Shown here: piece by piece, positions 11,394 to 12,653 of the stretch
How the letters are laid out: every line of letters begins with the position of its first letter
Position numbering within the stretch: position 1 is the stretch's first letter
From: JADJQU01 sp035490315
GTDB taxonomy: Bacteria > Planctomycetota > UBA1135 > GCA-002686595
DNA: 12,653 nucleotides
Direction of reading: 5' to 3'
NCBI GenBank assembly: GCA_035490315.1
Contig: DATHET010000332.1
Location: forward strand, 1-12,653
Translations under genes and position numbers: made by a program
Notes under the pieces: model-generated
Databases searched by the model: none
Told to the model about the DNA's origin: nothing
The model's input: only the letters and a program-made list of their open reading frames with translations

Positions 11394-12653
11394 ACGAGGT
11401 CCCCAACCACTCATCGAGCGCCCGGCCCTCGCGCCTGCTTGATTCCGTGAATCTGCCCCAGGACCTGCAGCGCCTGCCGCTCGCCGACCTGCCGCAGCTG
11501 TGCGCGGAGATGCGCGCCTTCCTGCTGGAGACCGTGCCGGTGACCGGGGGCCACCTCGGATCCAACCTCGGCGTGGTCGAGCTCACGGTCGCGCTGCACC
11601 GCGTGTTCGACCTGCGCCGCGACCGCTGCGTGTGGGACGTCAGCCACCAGGCCTATCCGCACAAGATGCTCACCGGGCGCCGCGAGCGCTTCGGCAGCCT
11701 GCGCCAGACCGGCGGACTGTGCGGCTTCACGCACCCCGACGAGTCGGAATACGACTTGTTTCACACGGGGCATGCGGGCACGAGCATTTCGCTCGCCCTG
11801 GGGATGGCCCACGGACTGGGTTCCGAGAAGGACGCGCCGCACGCGATCGCGGTGATCGGCGATGCTTCGCTCGGCGCGGGAGTCGCGTTCGAGGCGCTGA
11901 ACAACGCGGGCGCGGCGCAGAAGCGCTTGCTCGTGATCCTCAACGACAACGAGTGGTCGATCTCGAAGTCGGTCGGCTCGCTCGCCAAGTACTTGTCGCG
12001 CATCCGCTCCGCGCGCGTGGTGCAGCGCGCCGGGCAGGAAATCCACGGCCTGTTGAGCGCGATCCCCGTGATCGGCCCGCGCGTCGACCGCGCTCTCGAC
12101 GACCTCGGCGAAGTCATGCGCCACGCCGTGGTGCCCGGACACATCTTCGAGGAGCTGGGCGTCACCTACGTCGGCCCGGTCAACGGCCACAACGTGCTCG
12201 ATCTCGTCGAGCAATTGCAGCGCGTCAAGGATCTCGAGGGTTGCGTGCTGCTGCACCTGCTCACCGAGAAGGGCAAGGGACATCCCAACGCGCCGACGCA
12301 TCCCGAGCGCGTCCACGGCGTCAAGCCGGGCTCCGGTCCGCGCACCGCGGGAGCGGAATCGAGCAAGCTCCCCGCGCGCGAGCAGTTTGCGATCAAGAAG
12401 CCCCAGGGGCCGGCTTACACCAGCGCGTTCGCCGACAGTCTGCTGCGCCTGGCCGAGAACGACGTGCGCGTGCACGTGGTCACCGCCGGCATGCCTTCGG
12501 GAACCGGTCTCGAGACTTTTGCCGAGCGATTGCCCGCGCGCTTCCACGACACGGGTATCACCGAGCAGCACGCAGTCGCTTTCTGCGCGGGCATGGCCAA
12601 GTCGGGATTGCGGCCGGTGGCAGCGATCTACTCGACTTTCCTCCAGCGCGCTT
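11390..12653 (+). CDS. dxs: 1-deoxy-D-xylulose-5-phosphate synthase, 5' two-thirds (cut by window end)
   Basis: The first 421 residues of a protein normally about 620-640 long are present, and the frame is open to the last base. DXS condenses pyruvate with glyceraldehyde 3-phosphate using thiamine diphosphate, the first step of the MEP isoprenoid pathway, so it feeds the ispA product next door. Seen: TGGHLGSNLGVVELTVALH with the catalytic-site His55; WDVSHQAYPHKMLTGRRERF; the cofactor motif GDASLGAGVAFEALNNAG starting at Gly157, with Mg ligands Asp158 and, 29 residues on, Asn187 in NDNEWSIS; YVGPVNGHN; LTEKGKGHPNAP; and ITEQHAVAF with Glu392, which activates the cofactor. The usual GDG reads GDA here. 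ATG 11390 is the first start in frame, and the sequence before it has no SD. Confidence 0.93.
   Translation, partial: MNEVPNHSSSARPSRLLDSVNLPQDLQRLPLADLPQLCAEMRAFLLETVPVTGGHLGSNLGVVELTVALHRVFDLRRDRCVWDVSHQAYPHKMLTGRRERFGSLRQTGGLCGFTHPDESEYDLFHTGHAGTSISLALGMAHGLGSEKDAPHAIAVIGDASLGAGVAFEALNNAGAAQKRLLVILNDNEWSISKSVGSLAKYLSRIRSARVVQRAGQEIHGLLSAIPVIGPRVDRALDDLGEVMRHAVVPGHIFEELGVTYVGPVNGHNVLDLVEQLQRVKDLEGCVLLHLLTEKGKGHPNAPTHPERVHGVKPGSGPRTAGAESSKLPAREQFAIKKPQGPAYTSAFADSLLRLAENDVRVHVVTAGMPSGTGLETFAERLPARFHDTGITEQHAVAFCAGMAKSGLRPVAAIYSTFLQRA

Noticed and set aside
11411..12571. 386-codon minus-strand ORF opposite dxs
   Set aside because: It is a shadow of dxs, whose plus-strand product matches the family residue by residue through the catalytic motifs.

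Overview
The window is very GC-rich, with strongly G/C-biased third codon positions. It looks like a planctomycete chromosome. Three things point that way: an RNA polymerase sigma factor fused to a membrane anchor and carboxypeptidase-regulatory-like repeats; a secreted lectin with a Cys-rich C-terminal module that I associate with large, repeatedly copied families in planctomycetes (from memory, not searched); and a TlpA-like redoxin whose active-site flanks (FWGNW-x-GPC, IPHE, GWPTIYVID) resemble planctomycete redoxins. No rRNA, tRNA, CRISPR array, phage or transposase gene is visible.

Layout, left to right. (1) 1-1259: the 3' end of a FecCD/BtuC-type permease gene and its ABC ATPase, translationally overlapped, for uptake of a metal chelate or cobalamin-type substrate. 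(2) 1291-1941: a class I SAM-dependent O-methyltransferase. (3) 2015-3759: a thiol-redox pair. First comes a Bcp/PrxQ peroxiredoxin with a histone-H1-like Lys/Ala tail. Then comes an exported TlpA-like thioredoxin-fold protein in which an in-frame TGA sits exactly at the first Cys of the WCGPC redox motif. The frame stays open and conserved for 105 codons beyond it, and a compact hairpin starts 9 nt after the TGA. I read this as one selenocysteine-containing protein (UGPC) of 369 residues, not two ORFs. A strong hairpin at 3785-3824 ends the unit. (4) 3983-5403: a secreted L-type lectin-like protein, followed by a diverged, out-of-frame copy of its last 50 codons, which is a paralogue remnant. 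(5) 5492-8137: the membrane-anchored ECF sigma factor fusion. (6) 8142-8240: an exceptional inverted repeat with a 46-bp arm, a 7-nt loop and one mismatch, between two convergent genes. It supplies the last codons and stop of the minus-strand gene. (7) 8229-9875, minus strand: a polytopic TMTC/GT-C-like membrane protein with three C-terminal TPRs. (8) 9968-12653: the classical xseB-ispA-dxs order (exonuclease VII small subunit, farnesyl diphosphate synthase, DXP synthase; dxs is cut by the window end). A structured 209-nt leader before dxs holds a possible two-state hairpin and a 52-codon ORF that overlaps the dxs start as ATGA.

How the genes fit together: isoprenoid precursor synthesis (dxs, ispA) is grouped with xseB, as in many bacteria. 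The peroxiredoxin and the selenoprotein suggest a peroxide/thiol defence unit, with one partner cytoplasmic and possibly nucleic-acid bound, the other exported. The sigma fusion could transmit a surface signal directly to transcription without a separate anti-sigma factor. The strongest candidates for something not yet described are the UGPC selenoprotein with its unusual N-terminal helical domain, the giant hairpin, and the one-piece membrane sigma factor.
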